Below are positions 1 through 9,400 of a stretch of DNA of 43,363 nt, in pieces. Location of the stretch: assembly GCA_029779435.1 (NCBI GenBank), contig JAKPAM010000056.1, forward strand, positions 1 through 43,363, given 5' to 3'. The first letter of the stretch is position 1; each line of letters opens with the position of its first letter. The stretch is from Pseudomonadota bacterium (lineage in GTDB: Bacteria; Pseudomonadota; Gammaproteobacteria; Burkholderiales; Burkholderiaceae_E). Position numbers and translations under genes: made by a program. The notes beneath the pieces were generated by a model. That model made no database searches. It saw nothing but the letters and a program-made list of their open reading frames with translations, and was not told the DNA's origin.

Positions 1-56
1 GGTACGTAATGAGCCCGCAACGACGCCACAGCGCTTGACGCCCCTCGGCCCGAAGG

Positions 57-156
57 GTGAAGCCCTGTTCGAGCCCGCCGCCGCGTTGCAAATGCTCGCC
101 ATAGCCCCGCTATGGCTGTGCTTTGCGCCTTGCTGCAGGCTCGAACAGGGCTTCAC
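57..156. repeat. Long imperfect foldback (stem-loop) element
   Basis: A 19-bp perfect inverted repeat (57-75 and 138-156) encloses a second imperfect inverted repeat centred on a run of C at about 104-108, where ccatag at 99-104 faces ctatgg at 110-115. The whole element could fold into one long hairpin of about 100 nt. The first 390 bases contain no convincing gene: an 85-codon reading frame at 112-369 crosses the hairpin and has no recognisable protein features. The element could be an interspersed REP-like repeat, a transcription terminator of a gene lying left of the window, or a small mobile foldback. No second copy was seen in this window. Confidence 0.6.
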
Positions 157-390
157 GCGGGCTCGATCTTAGCGTTAACAGGCCCTAGCCCGGACGGCGC
201 ACGCGGCGCTGCGGGCCGTCCGACCGGTGCCAGGAGGCTGTCGGACTTATGGCTGCTCGCGCGCATCCTCGACGAGTGCGAACCGCGGATTCAGGCCAAG
301 CATCACGGTACTCCACGAGAATGGAGTCTTGATATTCTGCCGGCTCGACCGCATGCGCTTCAAGAATGACCAAGGTACGGGGCGGATGAA

Positions 391-1230
391 GTGACGACAA
401 CGCAAAGCGCAAGAGAAGCGCGAGAGATTCCGGGCATCGCGGCCGCCTATATCGAGCGCGACGGCGGCACGCTCGAATCGCTGGCGCTGACGCGCGGGCC
501 CTGGGATGCCGGACACCAGCATGCCGGGCCGCCGAGCGCCGCCGTCGCGCGGGCGATCGAGGCAGTGGCCACAGCCCATGGCCTGGATCATTTGGCCCGG
601 CTCACCGTCAACTTGCTGCGGCCGGTGCCGATCTCTGAACTGGAGATCCGCGTGCGAGAAGATTACGTCGGACGCAGCGCCGGCCATTTCTCCGCGCAAT
701 TGCTTGCCGGTGGCCGGGAGTGTGCCCGCGTCACCGCGCTCGCATTGCGCAGCCTGGACGTACCGGTTCCCGCTGGCACCGCCGGTCATCCGTTGCCGGG
801 GCCGCCGAAACTTCCGGATGGGTGCCCGATCTCACACATGCCGTTCTTCGGTGAAGAGATCGGCTACGACGACCTGGTCGAGATTCGGGTGGCTGAAGGG
901 CGGCTCTTCCACGGTCCGACCTGCGCCTGGTTCCGGCTGCGCTATCCGCTGATCGACGGCGAGACCACGAGTCCCTACCAGCGGGTCGCCGTTGCCGCCG
1001 ATTCCGGAAACGGGATCAGCGCGGTGCTGGACTTCGATCGCTACATCTTCGTCAACAGCGACCTGACGATCAACCTGCTGCGTCGGCCCGTGGGCGAGTG
1101 GATCTGTCTCGATGCCCGGACATCGTTCGGCGACACCGGCAGCGGCCTGGCGGAATCGACGCTCTACGACGCACAGGGGCAGATCGGCCGGGCCACTCAG
1201 AGCCTCGTGCTGCGGCTGCGCGACGGATAG
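391..1230 (+). CDS. Acyl-CoA thioesterase, double-hotdog (TesB-like) family
   Basis: A 279-residue protein with the two-hotdog layout of TesB-like acyl-CoA thioesterases, which hydrolyse acyl-CoA to free acid and CoA in the cytoplasm. The N-terminal half has the substrate-loop motif GHQHAGPPSAAVARA near residues 41-55. The C-terminal half ends with the family signature: LDARTSFGDTGSGLAEST around residue 235, then a Gln-containing strand near GRATQSLVL. These match the Asp/Thr/Gln region of TesB. The GTG start at 391 is the first start in frame after a stop; an ATG at 366 is out of frame and closes at once. It converges with vapC across a 162-bp gap. The physiological acyl substrate cannot be told from sequence. 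Confidence 0.8.
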   Translation: MTTTQSAREAREIPGIAAAYIERDGGTLESLALTRGPWDAGHQHAGPPSAAVARAIEAVATAHGLDHLARLTVNLLRPVPISELEIRVREDYVGRSAGHFSAQLLAGGRECARVTALALRSLDVPVPAGTAGHPLPGPPKLPDGCPISHMPFFGEEIGYDDLVEIRVAEGRLFHGPTCAWFRLRYPLIDGETTSPYQRVAVAADSGNGISAVLDFDRYIFVNSDLTINLLRRPVGEWICLDARTSFGDTGSGLAESTLYDAQGQIGRATQSLVLRLRDG

Positions 1231-1377
1231 CGTCGAACGATCCGTCGGGGCGCCGCACCTGGAATCCGTGCCGGGGCGAGGCGCGCTGCCCGGGGATGTC
1301 GAGCGGCGGGAACGTCGCATCCGAATCGCCTGGCGAGCCGTGGCCTATTCCCGAGCGAGCCGCCCCAGCGCCTCGTC

Positions 1378-1391
1378 CGGTCGCGCGACCG
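1378..1391. terminator. Perfect 14-bp palindrome between convergent genes
   Basis: cggtcgcgcgaccg is a perfect palindrome immediately beyond the vapC stop codon and in the gap between vapC and the convergent thioesterase gene. It could act as a short bidirectional hairpin terminator, but there is no T tract on either side, so this is only a candidate. Confidence 0.3.
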
Positions 1392-1392
1392 A

Positions 1393-1806
1393 TCAGGACG
1401 CAGACCAGACGCGCAGCGGACTGCGTTGGGCGATGTGAGAGAAATCGTTGTCTGTCGTGAGAATCGTCAGATCGTGCCGGATGCACAACTGGGCGAGCAA
1501 TGCGTCGATCGTGCCGACCTGGATGCCGGCTCGCCGGCAGTGATTGCGCAGATCTGCCGCCGCAATGTGGTCTTCTCGATCCGGAACGAGCATCGCGAGT
1601 GCCTTGAAGCGATCGATGATGGTCATTCGCGCCCGAGGGCCTGCGAAACCCTGGAGCAGTTCCTGGAGGACGACGCCCGTCGTCACGACGAGATCGGTGC
1701 CGAGCAGCGCGTCTCGTAAGGCAGCGATCTGCGCGTGAGCCGACGAGATGTCGGTATCACGGCGCAGTGCGAGCGACCAGACGCTCGTATCGACGAGTAG
1801 CGTCAC
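1393..1806 (-). CDS. vapC: VapC-family PIN-domain ribonuclease toxin
   Basis: A 137-residue PIN-domain protein and the toxin of a type II toxin-antitoxin pair; VapC toxins are Mg-dependent endoribonucleases that cut tRNA or rRNA. The acidic active-site residues are all visible: D6 in the opening LLVDTSVW motif, E49 in VVLQELLQG, D101 in GTIDALLA and D119/D121 in TTDNDF. The frame stays open upstream, but I chose the GTG at 1806 because it overlaps the antitoxin stop as GTGA and places the PIN motif at the N-terminus, as is usual. The 4-nt overlap implies translational coupling. The toxin looks intact. Confidence 0.88.
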   Translation of the reverse strand: MTLLVDTSVWSLALRRDTDISSAHAQIAALRDALLGTDLVVTTGVVLQELLQGFAGPRARMTIIDRFKALAMLVPDREDHIAAADLRNHCRRAGIQVGTIDALLAQLCIRHDLTILTTDNDFSHIAQRSPLRVWSAS

Positions 1807-2006
1807 GGCTGGCGCGATCGCTCGGATTTGTAGTCGAACGAGTCGTCCCAATCCAGGGTGCCGAGCAGGTCGGCGAGGCGCTGCTGCTCCCGGCGGGCGA
1901 TGAATTCCTGCAGCGCCTTGGTGACGGCCGCTTTCTTGGTCGGCTCGCCACTGATGCGCAATGCCCGTTCCAGCAGTTCGGGATCGATTGCGAGATTGGT
2001 CGCCAT
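1803..2006 (-). CDS. vapB: VapB-type antitoxin
   Basis: A 67-residue protein upstream of and overlapping vapC. The N-terminal part (MATNLAIDPELLERALRISG, then a TKKAAVTKALQEFIARRE helix) matches the small DNA-binding VapB antitoxins of the DUF2191 group. The C-terminal tail, ending in WDDSFDYKSERSRQP, is acidic and aromatic, as expected for the segment that wraps around the toxin. The start is the ATG at 2006; an inverted repeat with a promoter-like -10 lies 25-45 bp upstream, consistent with autorepression by the VapBC complex. Confidence 0.85.
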   Translation of the reverse strand: MATNLAIDPELLERALRISGEPTKKAAVTKALQEFIARREQQRLADLLGTLDWDDSFDYKSERSRQP

Positions 2007-2030
2007 GGTCGCGGCTTGTGTGTCATGTGA

Positions 2031-2048
2031 TGTGTAGGATTCTACACA
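2031..2048 (-). promoter_or_regulatory. vapBC operator/promoter candidate
   Basis: An inverted repeat tgtgtag (2031-2037) / ctacaca (2042-2048) with a 4-bp spacer sits just upstream of vapB. On the minus strand it contains TAGAAT (2044-2039), a good -10 hexamer, so transcription would begin about 25 nt before the vapB ATG. A dyad overlapping the promoter is the usual arrangement for autorepressed toxin-antitoxin operons. No convincing -35 was found. Confidence 0.6.
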
Positions 2049-2073
2049 TACTGGAAGAGCGGCGAGCCGCCGG

Positions 2074-3207
2074 CTAGCCCAGGGCGAGCTGCCCCAGCGC
2101 CTCATCCAGCCGCGCGACCGTGCGATCGACATCGTGCAGCTTGTCGAGCCCGAACAGGCCGAGCCGGAAAGTGCTGAAGTCCGCCGGTTCGTCGCACTGC
2201 AGCGGCACGCCGGCCGCGGTCTGCAGGCCGAGGGCGAGGAACTTGCTGCCGGAGCGGATCCCGGGGTCATCGGTGTAGCTGACGACCACGCCGGGCGCTT
2301 CGTAGCCGGGCGCCGCCACGCTCGGGAAGCCCCGGCGGGCGAGTACCGCGCGCACCTTGTCGCCGAGTTCCTGCTGCTCGGCGCGGACTTTGTCGAAGCC
2401 GTACTGCTTCGTCTCGCGCATCGCGTCGCGCACTCGCGTGAGCGCATCGGTGGGCATGGTGGCGTGATAGGCATGGCCGCCACCCTCGTAGGCTTCCATG
2501 ATCTGCAGCCATTTGCGCAGGTCGCAGGCGAAGCTCGAACTGCTGGTCTGCTCGATGCGCTGGCGCGCCGTCTCTCCGAGCATCACGAATGCGCAGCAGG
2601 GCGAGCCGCTCCAGCCCTTCTGCGGCGCGCTGATCAGGATGTCGATCCCGATCGCGGCCATGTCCACCCATATCGTTCCCGAGGCGATGCAGTCGAGCAC
2701 GAACATCCCGCCCGCCGCGTGGGTGGCGTCGGCGACCTTGCGCAGATAATCGTCGGGCAGGATCAGGCCGGCGGCCGTCTCGACATGCGGCGCGAAGACC
2801 AGATCCGGCTTCTCGCGCGCGATCGTGGCGACGACCTCGTCGATCGGCGGCGGCGCGAACGGCGCCTGCCTGCCGTCGCGCACCGGCCGTGCCTTGAGCA
2901 CGAGGGATTCGGACGGAATGCCGCCCATCTCGAAGATCTGCGTCCACCGGTAGCTGAACCAGCCGGTGCGGATCACCAGGCATTTGCGGCCGTGGGCGAA
3001 CTGGCGCGCGACCGCTTCCATCCCGAAGCTGCCGCTGCCAGGGACCACGATCGCGGATCGGGCGTGGTAGACCTCCTTCAGGGTTGCCGAAATGTCGCGC
3101 ATCACATGCTGGAACTTCTGCGACATGTGGTTCAGCGCGCGGTCGGTGAACACCACCGAATACTCGAGCAGGCCGTCGGGATCGACATCGGGCAGCAGGC
3201 CGGGCAT
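2074..3207 (-). CDS. PLP-dependent class V aminotransferase (alanine-glyoxylate/serine-pyruvate type)
   Basis: A 377-residue fold-type I PLP enzyme of the class V aminotransferases, which includes alanine-glyoxylate and serine-pyruvate aminotransferases. The PLP Schiff-base lysine is K197 in ISAPQKGWSG. The cofactor-binding Asp lies in FVLDCIASG (D172), and the substrate-loop segment VVPGSGSFGMEA is at 54-65. The ATG at 3207 is preferred over upstream in-frame starts because a GGAGAC Shine-Dalgarno sequence sits 7-8 nt before it and the extra 34 residues have no family match. The gene is divergent from the NRPS across 265 bp. It could supply or recycle an amino acid for the NRPS, but nothing in the sequence proves this; it may equally be housekeeping. 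Confidence 0.85.
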   Translation of the reverse strand: MPGLLPDVDPDGLLEYSVVFTDRALNHMSQKFQHVMRDISATLKEVYHARSAIVVPGSGSFGMEAVARQFAHGRKCLVIRTGWFSYRWTQIFEMGGIPSESLVLKARPVRDGRQAPFAPPPIDEVVATIAREKPDLVFAPHVETAAGLILPDDYLRKVADATHAAGGMFVLDCIASGTIWVDMAAIGIDILISAPQKGWSGSPCCAFVMLGETARQRIEQTSSSSFACDLRKWLQIMEAYEGGGHAYHATMPTDALTRVRDAMRETKQYGFDKVRAEQQELGDKVRAVLARRGFPSVAAPGYEAPGVVVSYTDDPGIRSGSKFLALGLQTAAGVPLQCDEPADFSTFRLGLFGLDKLHDVDRTVARLDEALGQLALG

Positions 3208-3472
3208 GGTGTCTCCGTGTTTCGAGCCGGGGTTCCGGCAGCTTAGCACTGGGCATGTCCGCGACGGGCGATGAACGGGATTCGCGAGGGTCGACCCGTC
3301 CATCATCAAACTTGGCGATGCACGCCGGCCGGGTCCGGTAGACCATCATGCCCTGCGTGTTTCGAGAAACCAGGGGGCGAATCGTGTACCGCGGTCGCAA
3401 AGTGGCGTCCCGCCCATCGGTTACCTGGAGTCGGGCCTTGCACGGCTGCTGTCACAGTAGCGAGGCACAGGC

Positions 3473-6400
3473 GTGACACCAACAGCCGGGCAGCACTTTC
3501 CAGTCTCGTTCGCTCAGCAGCGACTGTGGTTTCTCGAGCAGCTCGCGCCTGGCTCGCCGGCGTACGCCATTCCCGTCACCTTGCGGCTGAGCACGGCCGT
3601 GGACGTGGCGGCACTGCGCCGCAGCGTGAACGAGATCGTCCGTCGGCACGAAGTGCTGCGGACGCGATTCGAGATGGTCGACGGCGAGCTTCGCCAGGTT
3701 GTCCAGGATGTCTCGATCGAGCTGCCGGTTGTCGATCTCGATCAGGCTGCCGGCCCGGACGAGATCGGTCGGCGGCTCGCCTTCGAGGCCGGACGTCGCT
3801 TCGATCTCGGCACCGGGCCGCTGATCAGGGCGACGCTGTTCCGACTCGGCCCCCACGATCATCTGCTGGCGGTCATCCTCCATCACACCGTGGCGGACGG
3901 ATGGTCGGTGGGCGTCTTCTTCGATGAGCTGACGGAGATCTATCCCGCCTTCGTCCAAGGGCTGCCATCGCCGCTGCCCGAACTCAGCCAGCAGTACGCC
4001 GACTATGCGGTCTGGCAGCGCGAGCAGTTGCGCGGGACGGTGCTGGAGCGGGAGCTGGCGTACTGGCGCACGCAACTGGCCGGCCTGCCGATTCTGCCTC
4101 TACTGCGCTCCGAGGGACCTTTGCACGCGTCCTCTCCGGATGCCGCCGCCTCTCCGGCCGCCACCTCTCCGGCCTCCGCCACGACCACCCGATCAATGAT
4201 CATCGGGGCGGCAACCGAGGCGCAACTGGCCGCTCTGGGGCGCGACCAAGGCGCGACGCTGTTCATGAGCCTGCTGGCCGTCTTCGAGTCGCTGCTGCAG
4301 CGTGCCACCGGCGCCCGGGACTTCGGCGTCGGCACGGTGATCGCCAACCGGACGCGGGTGGAAACCGAGGGACTCATCGGCTGCTTCGTCAACACCTTGA
4401 TCATCCGGGCGGCGATCGAGGAGAGCGATAGCTTCCAGACGCTGCTCGGCCGGGTCAAGGACACCACGCTGGACGCCTACAGCCATCAGGAGCTGCCGTT
4501 CGAGCGGATCGTCGAGGACCTGCGACCGCCCCGTGAGGCTGGTCGCAACCCCCTGGCGCAGGTCCTGTTCTCCGTCCACAACACGCCGCCGGTCACCCGA
4601 CAGATCGATGCGCGGCAGGACCGGCAGGACTGGGAGGTCGACCGCGGGACAGCCAACTTCGACCTCACGGTGGATCTGTGGAGCACGCCGGACGGTCTGC
4701 AGAGCCGTTGGCAGTGCCGGCCGGAGGCTGCCTCGGCAGCGCAGATCGATCAACTGATGGCGCGGTTCGCGGCCCTGGTGGAGGCGGTCGTCGCCCAGCC
4801 GCATGAACGACTGGCGGATCTGCTCCCCGTGCCGGGGTCTGATCGTAGCGCACTGTTGGCGCAGGGCCGTGGACCGGTCGTCGCCTACCCGCAGGTGCCG
4901 GTCCACCGCCTGATCGCCGAGCAGGCAACGGAGTACCCCGACCGCGTGGCTGCCGTCAGCGACGCGGGCACGGTGAGCTACGCGCGGATGCAGGCTCAGG
5001 CCGATGGCGTGGCCGCCGCCCTCGACGGTCGGGTCGAGCCGGGCGAGATCGTCGCCATCTGCCTGCCGTCGTCGCCAGGTCTGGGCGCGGCCCTGCTCGG
5101 TGTCCTGGCAGCCGGCGCAGTCTTCCTGATCCTGGATCCGGGTGATCCGCCCGCGCGGCGTGCCCAATTGATCCGGCTGGCAGGTACCCGGCTGGTGATC
5201 ACCGACGCCGGGATGTCGTCTCGCTTCGACCCGAATCTGCTGACGGTGCTCGATCTCGCCGACCTGGTCGAGAACCACGGCATCGAGGGCGCGGTGCGAC
5301 CATCGTCGGCAGCGACGGCCGACGATCCTGCGTACCTGGTCTTCACCTCCGGGTCGACCGGGGCGCCGAAGGGAGTGCTGATCTCCCACGGCGCGCTGAG
5401 CAACCACTGCCGGGCAGTCGCCGAACGCTACGAGCTCGGTCCGCGCGACCGGTCGATCCAACTGGCGCCGCTGGGCTTCGACGTCGTCCTCGAGGAGCTG
5501 CTGCCGCTGTGGACGAGCGGGGGGAGCGTGTGCTTCCCCGCCGGTCAGGGCGCGATCTCGCTAGCCACCCTGACCCGCCAGCTACGAAGCGAACAGATCT
5601 CGGTGCTGAACATCGCGTCCTCCTACTGGCACGAGTGGGTCGATCATCTCGAGCGCACCGGCCAGCAACTGCCGGTCTCGCTGCGTCTCGTGGTCTGCGG
5701 CAGCGAGCGCGCGGCCACCCGCAAGCTGCGTCGATGGCAGCGCCTCGTCGGGCCACGGGTGCGCTGGATGAACGCCTACGGGGTGGCGGAGGCGACCATC
5801 ACCGCGACCACTTGTGAACCTCCGTATCCGCTGCCGGACGACTATCCGGCCGTGGTGCCGATCGGCTGGCCGCTGGCGAACATCCAGGCGTACGTGCTGG
5901 ACGACGCGGGGGAGCCGGTCCTGGCCGGCGCCGACGGCGAACTGTGCCTGGCGGGAGCCGGGATCGGCTTGGGCTACCTCGACCAGCCCGAACTGACCGG
6001 GCAGCAGTTCCGCCCCTCGCCGTTCGATGCCCAGCCCGGTGCCCGGCTCTACCGGACCGGCGATCTGGCCCGCTTCGGACCCGACGGCACGCTGCAGTTT
6101 CTCGGCCGCCGCGACACCCAGGTCAAGGTCCACGGTTTCCGGGTCGAGCTCGCCGAGATCGAGGCCCGACTGCTCGACTATCCGGGCGTCAGCGAGGCGG
6201 TCGTCGTCCCCGAGCAGAGCGCTGGTGCGCCGGGCGAGGCCGCGGAGCTCGCCTGCGATGCGGCGGATCGTTTGGTGGCCTATCTCGTCGGTGACGATCT
6301 GGACTGCGACGCGCCCGCCGCCATTCGGGCGTACCTGCGGCAGCGGCTCCCCGGGCATCTGATGCCGGGGGCACTGACCGTGCTGTCGAGCCTGCCCAGA

Positions 6401-9400
6401 ACCGCGACCGGCAAGGTCGACCGCGCGGCTCTGCGGGCAGGAGCTGTTCAAGGGTCGGCTGTCCAACGGGCTGTCAAACGGACGGATGCGCGGGAACCGG
6501 GCTCCATGACCGATCCCGTCGCCCCGCGAACCGAGCGCGAGGCCCAACTCACGAGGCTCTGGGCCCAGGCGCTGGAGGTGCCCGCGGTTGGCGTCCTCGA
6601 CGACTTCTTCGCCCTCGGCGGTCATTCTCTGCTCGCGATGCGACTCGTCTCGGCCATCCAGGCCGAGCTCGGCATCGAGGTCCCGCTGCGTACCGTCTTC
6701 GACGCGCCGACGGTGGCCGGCCAGGCAGCGGCCATCGAGATGCTGATCGAGGATGGCGACGGTAAGCGCATGGCCGAGGCGATCGGCAGCGACCCGGTGA
6801 CCGCGACCAGCCCGCTCTCCTACGCTCAGCGACGGCTCTGGTTCCTCGACCAGTTGGCGCCCGGATCGGCCTTCTACAACATGCCGATCGTGCTCCGGCT
6901 CCGGCACCAGGTCGATGTGCCGGTGCTGGAGCAGACTCTCAACGAGATCGTGCGACGCCATGCGGTGCTGCGCACCACCTTCAGCGTCCGCGACGGCGAG
7001 CCGGTCCAGCAGGTCGCGCCGACCCACACCGTGCATGTCGATGTCACCGACCTGCGGCACCTCGGCGACGAAGAACGAGAGGCCGAGGCGCAACGGCTAG
7101 CGACGGCCGAGTCCCGCCGGCCGTTCGACCTGTCCCGCGGTCCGATGATTCGTGCCGGGCTGCTGCGGCTCGGCGAGCAGGACGGCATGCTGCTGCTCAC
7201 CCTGCATCACATCATCTCCGACGGCTGGTCGCTGGGCGTGCTGTTCCGGGAGATCTCGGTGCTGTACGACGCCTACGCCGACGGCCGACCGTCACCGCTG
7301 CCCGCGCTCCCCATCCAGTACGCCGACTACGCCAGGTGGCAGCGCGGCTGGTTGCAGGGCGAGGTGCTGGCGCGCCAGCTCGACTACTGGACCGGACAGC
7401 TCCGCGGCCTGCCGGACCTGGTGCTGCCGACCGATCGGCCGGCCCCGGCTGTCGCGACGTTTCGGGGTGCGCGGCGGTTCTTCTCGCTCGACGCCGACCT
7501 CGTGCCCGGCGTCGAGGACCTGGCCAAACGCACCGACACCACCTTGTTCATGGTGCTGCTCGCCGCCTTCCAGGTCCTGATGAGCCGCTACAGCGGCCAG
7601 GCCGACTTTCCGGTCGGGGTGCCGATCGCGAACCGCGTGCGTCAGGAGACCGAGGGCTTGATCGGTTTCTTCGTCAACACCCTGGTGTTGCGCGCGGATC
7701 TGTCGGGCGACCCCAGTTTCCACCAGCTCCTGGCCCGCGTGCGGGAGACCTCGCTGGCCGCGTTCGAGCATCAGGACCTGCCTTTCGAGCGGCTGGTGGA
7801 AGAGCTGCATCCCCGCCGCGACGCTGGCCGGTCCCCGTTGGTCCAGGTGATGTTCGCGCTGCAGAATGCGCCGGAGGCGGACATTTCGACCACCGGGTCG
7901 GTGGAAGTGGTGGAGGTCGAGCGGGGTACCGCGAACTTCGATCTCGTTCTCGACCTCTGGCTGCGAGGGGGCGAGCTCGGCGGCCGGCTGGAGTACAGCA
8001 CCGAGCTCTTCGATGCCGCCAGGATGGAGCGGCTGCTCGGCCACTATCGGAATCTGCTGACCGCGGCTGTCGAGCGACCGGACGAGCCCGTCACGACGCT
8101 GCCGCTGCTGACCGAGGAGGAACGGCAAGAGCTGGCCGACTGGAACCGGACCGACACCGACTACCCGGCCGATGCCTTGCTCAGCGAGCAGTTCGAGAAC
8201 CAGGCCCGGATGGCGCCGGGAGCGCCGGCGCTGCGATACGCGACGGAGTCGCTCACCTACGGCGAGCTGAACGCCCGCGCGAACCGGCTGGCCCGGCTGC
8301 TGCGGTCCCAGGGCGTTCGTCCCGCGGATCGGGTCGCGATCCACCTGGCGCCCTCGGCCCGGCACATCGTCGCCATGCTGGCGATCCTCAAGGCCGGTGC
8401 CGTGTACGTGCCGCTCGATCCGTCCTACCCGGCGGCACGGCTGAAGCTGATGATCGACGATGCACGGCCCCGGGTGGTCCTGACCAGCGCCGACCTGGCC
8501 GGGTCGCTGCCGACCAGCGACGCGGCGGTGCTGGACCTGGATGCGGCCACTGCCGCGCTGGCTCGGCAAAGTGCCGACGACCTCGCGATGCCGGGGAGCG
8601 CCGGCGATCCGGCATACGTGATGTACACCTCGGGCTCGACCGGGACGCCCAAGGGCATCGTGATCCCGCAGCGGGCGATCACCCGGCTGGTGCGCTGCAC
8701 TAACTACCTCCAGATCACCGCTTCCGATCGGGTCGCGCAGGCGTCGAACCTGTCTTTCGACGCAGCGACTTTCGAGGTGTGGGGAGCGCTGCTGAACGGC
8801 GCCGAGCTCGTCGGGCTAGCCAAGGACGTGCTGCTGTCCGCGACGCCATGCGAGGCGTTCCTGCGGGAGCACGCCGTCACCACGATGTTCGTGACTACCG
8901 CGGTGTTCAACCAGCTCGCCCGCGAGCGCCCGACCGCCTTCAGCTCGCTGGCGACCCTCCTGGTCGGCGGTGAGGCAGCCGATCGGAACCGGATGCGGGA
9001 CGTCCTGGCAAGCGACCCGCCGAGCCGCTTGCTGCACGTCTACGGGCCGACCGAATGCACGACGTTCGCCACCTGGCATCAGCTCTGTCTGGCTGACCTG
9101 GACAGCACCGCCGTGCCGATCGGACGCCCGGTCGCCAACACGCGTGGCCACGTGCTGGACGAGCATCGGCAGCCGGTGCCGATCGGGGTGGTCGGCGAGC
9201 TCTATCTCGGCGGGCCCGGTCTTGCGCTGGGATACCTGGGGAAACCCGAGCGGACCGACGAGGTCTTCGAACAGACGCCGTGGGGACGGCTCTATCGCAC
9301 CGGCGATCTGGTTCGGCTGCGGTCTGACCTGGCGCTCACGTTCGTCGGTCGTCGTGACAGCCAGATCAAGCTCCGAGGACATCGGATCGAGCTCGAGGAG

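Noticed and set aside
112..369. 85-codon reading frame at the left edge
   Set aside because: It runs through the foldback element, has no protein-like pattern and no ribosome-binding site.
2267..3400. Long frames opposite or shifted to the aminotransferase gene
   Set aside because: They overlap the clear PLP enzyme; the Arg/Ala/Gly-rich composition is the usual high-GC frame shadow.
3208..3472. Specific promoter or operator for the NRPS
   Set aside because: I looked for -35/-10 pairs and dyads in this 265-bp divergent gap but found none convincing enough to list.
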